Part shown: positions 61,646 through 64,000 of the stretch, piece by piece | Layout: each line of letters opens with the position of its first letter | How positions within the stretch are numbered: position 1 is the stretch's first letter | Source of the DNA: Dinghuibacter silviterrae | GTDB taxonomy: Bacteria > Bacteroidota > Bacteroidia > Chitinophagales > Chitinophagaceae | Reading direction: 5' to 3' | DNA length: 64,000 nt | Assembly: GCF_004366355.1 (NCBI RefSeq) | Contig: NZ_SODV01000001.1 | Location: 434,001-498,000, forward strand | The notes under the pieces: model-generated | Told to the model about the DNA's origin: nothing | Databases searched by the model: none | Seen by the model: only the letters and a program-made list of their open reading frames with translations | Position numbers and translations under genes: made by a program

Positions 61646-64000
61646 CTACGCGGCTGCCTCCTGCGAGAACTGGTGCATCGCACTCAATGCCTGGTGCACC
61701 CGCTCCATGCTGCCCACGTCCGCAATCACCAGGAAAAAGTTCTTCCCGACCTGTCTTAGCCGTGCCTTATTCGTCCGCGTCTGGATAAACTGCAAAATGC
61801 GCTGGAAAACCTCCGACTCGAAATACGGGGAATCCGGATTCCCGATGAAATAACAGCGAAGCGCGCCGTCCTTCAGGACGAGCTTTTCCATGCCCAGGTC
61901 GATGGCCAGCCGCCGGCAACGCACGGTCGTGAACAGGTCCTCGGTCTGCGGTGGCAAAGGACCGAACCGGTCTTCAAGCTCCTGGTGGAACGTCCGCAGC
62001 TCTGCCTCCGATTCGCAGTTGTCCAGCCGGGTATACAGGGAAAGACGCTCGGTGATGCTTTCGACGTATTCGTCCGGGATAAGGATCTCCAGGTCCGTAT
62101 CAATCGTACAATCCTGGACAAAATCGTCCTGCTGCTGGATCTCCTGCCGGAACAGCTCCTTGAACTCCGTCCGTTTGAGCTCCCGGATGGCCTCGTCCAG
62201 GATCTTCTGGTACATTTCGAAACCGATCTCGGCCATAAAGCCGCTTTGTTCTCCCCCCAGCATGTTTCCCGCGCCCCGGATGTCCAGGTCCCGCATGGCG
62301 ATCTGGAAACCGCTTCCCAGTTCGCTGTGTTGTTCCAGGGTCTGTAACCGCTTGCGGGAGTCCGCCGGGAGCGAGCTCAAGGGAGGCGCCAGGAGATAAC
62401 AGAATGCCTTTTTATTGCTACGGCCCACCCGGCCACGGAGCTGGTGAAGGTCGCTCAAACCAAACTGGTGGGCGTTGTTGACGATGATCGTATTGACGTT
62501 GGGAATGTCCACCCCGCTTTCGACGATGTTGGTGCAGACCAGGACGTCATACTTCCGGTCGATAAAGTCCATGATGCGTTCTTCCAGCTCGTGTCCTTCC
62601 ATCTGTCCATGCGCCATCCCGATGCTGAGGTCGGGGCAAAGCGCCTGGGTAAGCGCCACGATTTCCGGGAGACCCTGGATGCGGTTGTGGATAAAGAACA
62701 CCTGTCCCCCACGTTCCGTCTCGAAATAAATGGCGTCCCGGATAAAGTCCTGGTTGAACACTTGGACCTCCGTCTGGATGGGTTGACGGTTGGGCGGGGG
62801 CGTATTGATGATGCTCAGGTCGCGGGCGCCCATCAGGCTGAACTGGAGGGTCCTGGGGATGGGCGTGGCCGTAAGCGTCAGGCAGTCCACGTTGGTCTTG
62901 AGGGTCTTGAGCTTTTCCTTTGCACCCACCCCGAACTTTTGTTCCTCATCGATGACCATCAACCCAAGGTCCTTGAACTTCACTTCCTTGCCTAAGAGGG
63001 CGTGCGTGCCGACCATGATGTCGATCTTACCCGCCTGCAAACGCGTCAGTGTCTCCTTTTTCTCCTTTGCAGATTTGAACCGGTTGATATAGTCCACGGT
63101 GACGGGAAAATCCTTCATCCGTTCGCTAAACGTCTTGTAGTGTTGAAAAGCCAGGATGGTTGTCGGCACAAGGACCACCGCCTGTTTGCCCTCCACGACC
63201 GTTTTAAAGGCGGCCCGGATGGCGATTTCCGTCTTGCCAAAACCCACGTCCCCGCACACCAGCCGGTCCATGGGCGCCGGGGATTCCATGTCCTTCTTAA
63301 CATCCGCCGTGGCCTTGCTTTGATCCGGCGTGTCCTCGTAGATAAACGAGGCCTCCAGCTCCGTCTGCAGATAGTTGTCCTGGCCATGCGCAAAACCCGC
63401 CTGGGCTTTACGCTGCGCATACAGCTTGATCAGGTCGAAGGCGATTTCCTTGACCTTTGTCTTGGTCTTCTCCTTGAGCTTCTGCCAGGCTTCGCTGCCG
63501 ATCTTGTTGATTTTGGGAACCGTCCCTTCCTTACCGGTATACTTACTGATCTTGTGCAGGGAGTTGATGTTCACATACAGAATATCCCCGTCCTTGTACA
63601 GGATCCGTACCGCCTCCTGGAGACGGCCGTTGGATTCTATCTTCTGAAGACCGCTATAGGTGCCCACACCGTGGTCGATATGGGTCACATAGTCCCCCGG
63701 CTGCAGCTCCCGAAGCGTCCGGAGTGTAAGGGCCTTGCTTTTATTGTAGGCCTGTTTGACGCGGTACTTGTGGTACCGCTGGAAGATCTGGTGGTCCGTA
63801 TAGCAAACGACTTTGCTTGCCTCGTCTATAAAGCCCTCGTGGATCGCCGTCGCCAGGGGCGTAAAGGTCAGCTCGGCCTTGAGGTCGGTGAAGATGCTGT
63901 GCAACCGCTCCAGTTGGCGGGGGTTTTCCGCAAACAGGAAGAGCCCGAAACCCTTTTTTTCCCACCGTTGAAGGTCTGCGATGAGCAGGTCGAACTTCCG
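61646..64000 (-). CDS. mfd: Transcription-repair coupling factor, 5' part outside the window
   Basis: The frame is open to the window edge (about 784 codons seen), so the N-terminal UvrB-like domain lies outside. Visible are the RNA polymerase-interacting domain, the SF2 translocase with Gly-Asp-Val-Gly-Phe-Gly-Lys-Thr (Walker A), Asp-Glu-Glu-Gln (Walker B) and Thr-Ala-Thr-Pro-Ile-Pro-Arg-Thr, then the TRG motif region and the C-terminal TRCF domain. Mfd removes stalled polymerase at lesions and recruits UvrA. The frame continues past 63904, where a TTG is an internal codon. Confidence 0.97.
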   Translation of the reverse strand, partial: RKFDLLIADLQRWEKKGFGLFLFAENPRQLERLHSIFTDLKAELTFTPLATAIHEGFIDEASKVVCYTDHQIFQRYHKYRVKQAYNKSKALTLRTLRELQPGDYVTHIDHGVGTYSGLQKIESNGRLQEAVRILYKDGDILYVNINSLHKISKYTGKEGTVPKINKIGSEAWQKLKEKTKTKVKEIAFDLIKLYAQRKAQAGFAHGQDNYLQTELEASFIYEDTPDQSKATADVKKDMESPAPMDRLVCGDVGFGKTEIAIRAAFKTVVEGKQAVVLVPTTILAFQHYKTFSERMKDFPVTVDYINRFKSAKEKKETLTRLQAGKIDIMVGTHALLGKEVKFKDLGLMVIDEEQKFGVGAKEKLKTLKTNVDCLTLTATPIPRTLQFSLMGARDLSIINTPPPNRQPIQTEVQVFNQDFIRDAIYFETERGGQVFFIHNRIQGLPEIVALTQALCPDLSIGMAHGQMEGHELEERIMDFIDRKYDVLVCTNIVESGVDIPNVNTIIVNNAHQFGLSDLHQLRGRVGRSNKKAFCYLLAPPLSSLPADSRKRLQTLEQHSELGSGFQIAMRDLDIRGAGNMLGGEQSGFMAEIGFEMYQKILDEAIRELKRTEFKELFRQEIQQQDDFVQDCTIDTDLEILIPDEYVESITERLSLYTRLDNCESEAELRTFHQELEDRFGPLPPQTEDLFTTVRCRRLAIDLGMEKLVLKDGALRCYFIGNPDSPYFESEVFQRILQFIQTRTNKARLRQVGKNFFLVIADVGSMERVHQALSAMHQFSQEAAA

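Overview
The window looks like the chromosome of a Bacteroidota bacterium, most likely from the Chitinophagaceae or a close relative. Seen in the sequence: a SusC/SusD pair, secreted proteins with type IX secretion C-terminal domains (one type A, one type B 'gliding' form), many promoters with the phylum's TAnnTTTG -7 element, a geranylgeranylglyceryl-phosphate synthase of the Bacteroidota kind, a Bacteroidota-style IleRS with a GIHH signature, and LytTR/LytS and DUF3078 genes. Base composition is GC-rich by eye in coding regions and AT-rich in a few spacers. There are no rRNA or tRNA genes, transposases, phage genes or CRISPR arrays. No gene-free stretch exceeds 300 bases.

Layout. 1-6 kb: the end of a c-type cytochrome-like gene, a T9SS cargo protein, then a histidine kinase with an N-terminal cNMP-fold domain next to a receiver/glutaredoxin-like/thioredoxin-reductase-like fusion. 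6-10 kb: a patch of small regulators (ArsR with an SDR gene and a clear operator, a winged-helix-like protein, a small HTH-like protein, a sigma region 2 fragment heading a coupled operon, an XRE protein). 10-12.4 kb: acpP-fabF-rnc. 13.4-18.2 kb: a TetR-controlled TolC/HlyD/DHA2 efflux operon with a double operator. 18.2-19.8 kb: a second patch of sigma-like, XRE and small HTH-like genes, related to the first patch. 19.9-25 kb: B12-dependent ribonucleotide reductase, GGGP synthase and a CI/LexA-like regulator. 25-27 kb: a LytTR/LytS two-component system. 27-34 kb: dxs, then a minus-strand run frr-ppk2-mscL-DUF3078-scpA and a WecA/MraY-like transferase. 34-44 kb: an N-terminal-half transketolase, a LolC/E-like permease with rbfA, an MsbA-like exporter, and ileS with a histone-H1-tailed DksA-like protein. 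44-48 kb: an envelope redox operon (di-haem lipoprotein, Rieske lipoprotein, porin-like barrel) under a cysteine-rich AraC protein. 48-64 kb: gyrB with an overlapping secreted lectin/PKD protein, an OmpR/HK pair, SusD/SusC, an M28 peptidase, murI and the 3' part of mfd.

What stands out: two related hairpin elements, each with exactly 38-bp arms, at convergent gene ends (35385-35495 and 44308-44408); the kinase/flavoprotein pair with no recognisable redox CxxC; the two patches of truncated sigma-like and HTH-like genes; several strong operator palindromes; DnaA-box-like sites upstream of nrdJ; five convergent gene pairs that share their stop codons; and several promoters so close to the start codon that the mRNAs should be leaderless or nearly so.
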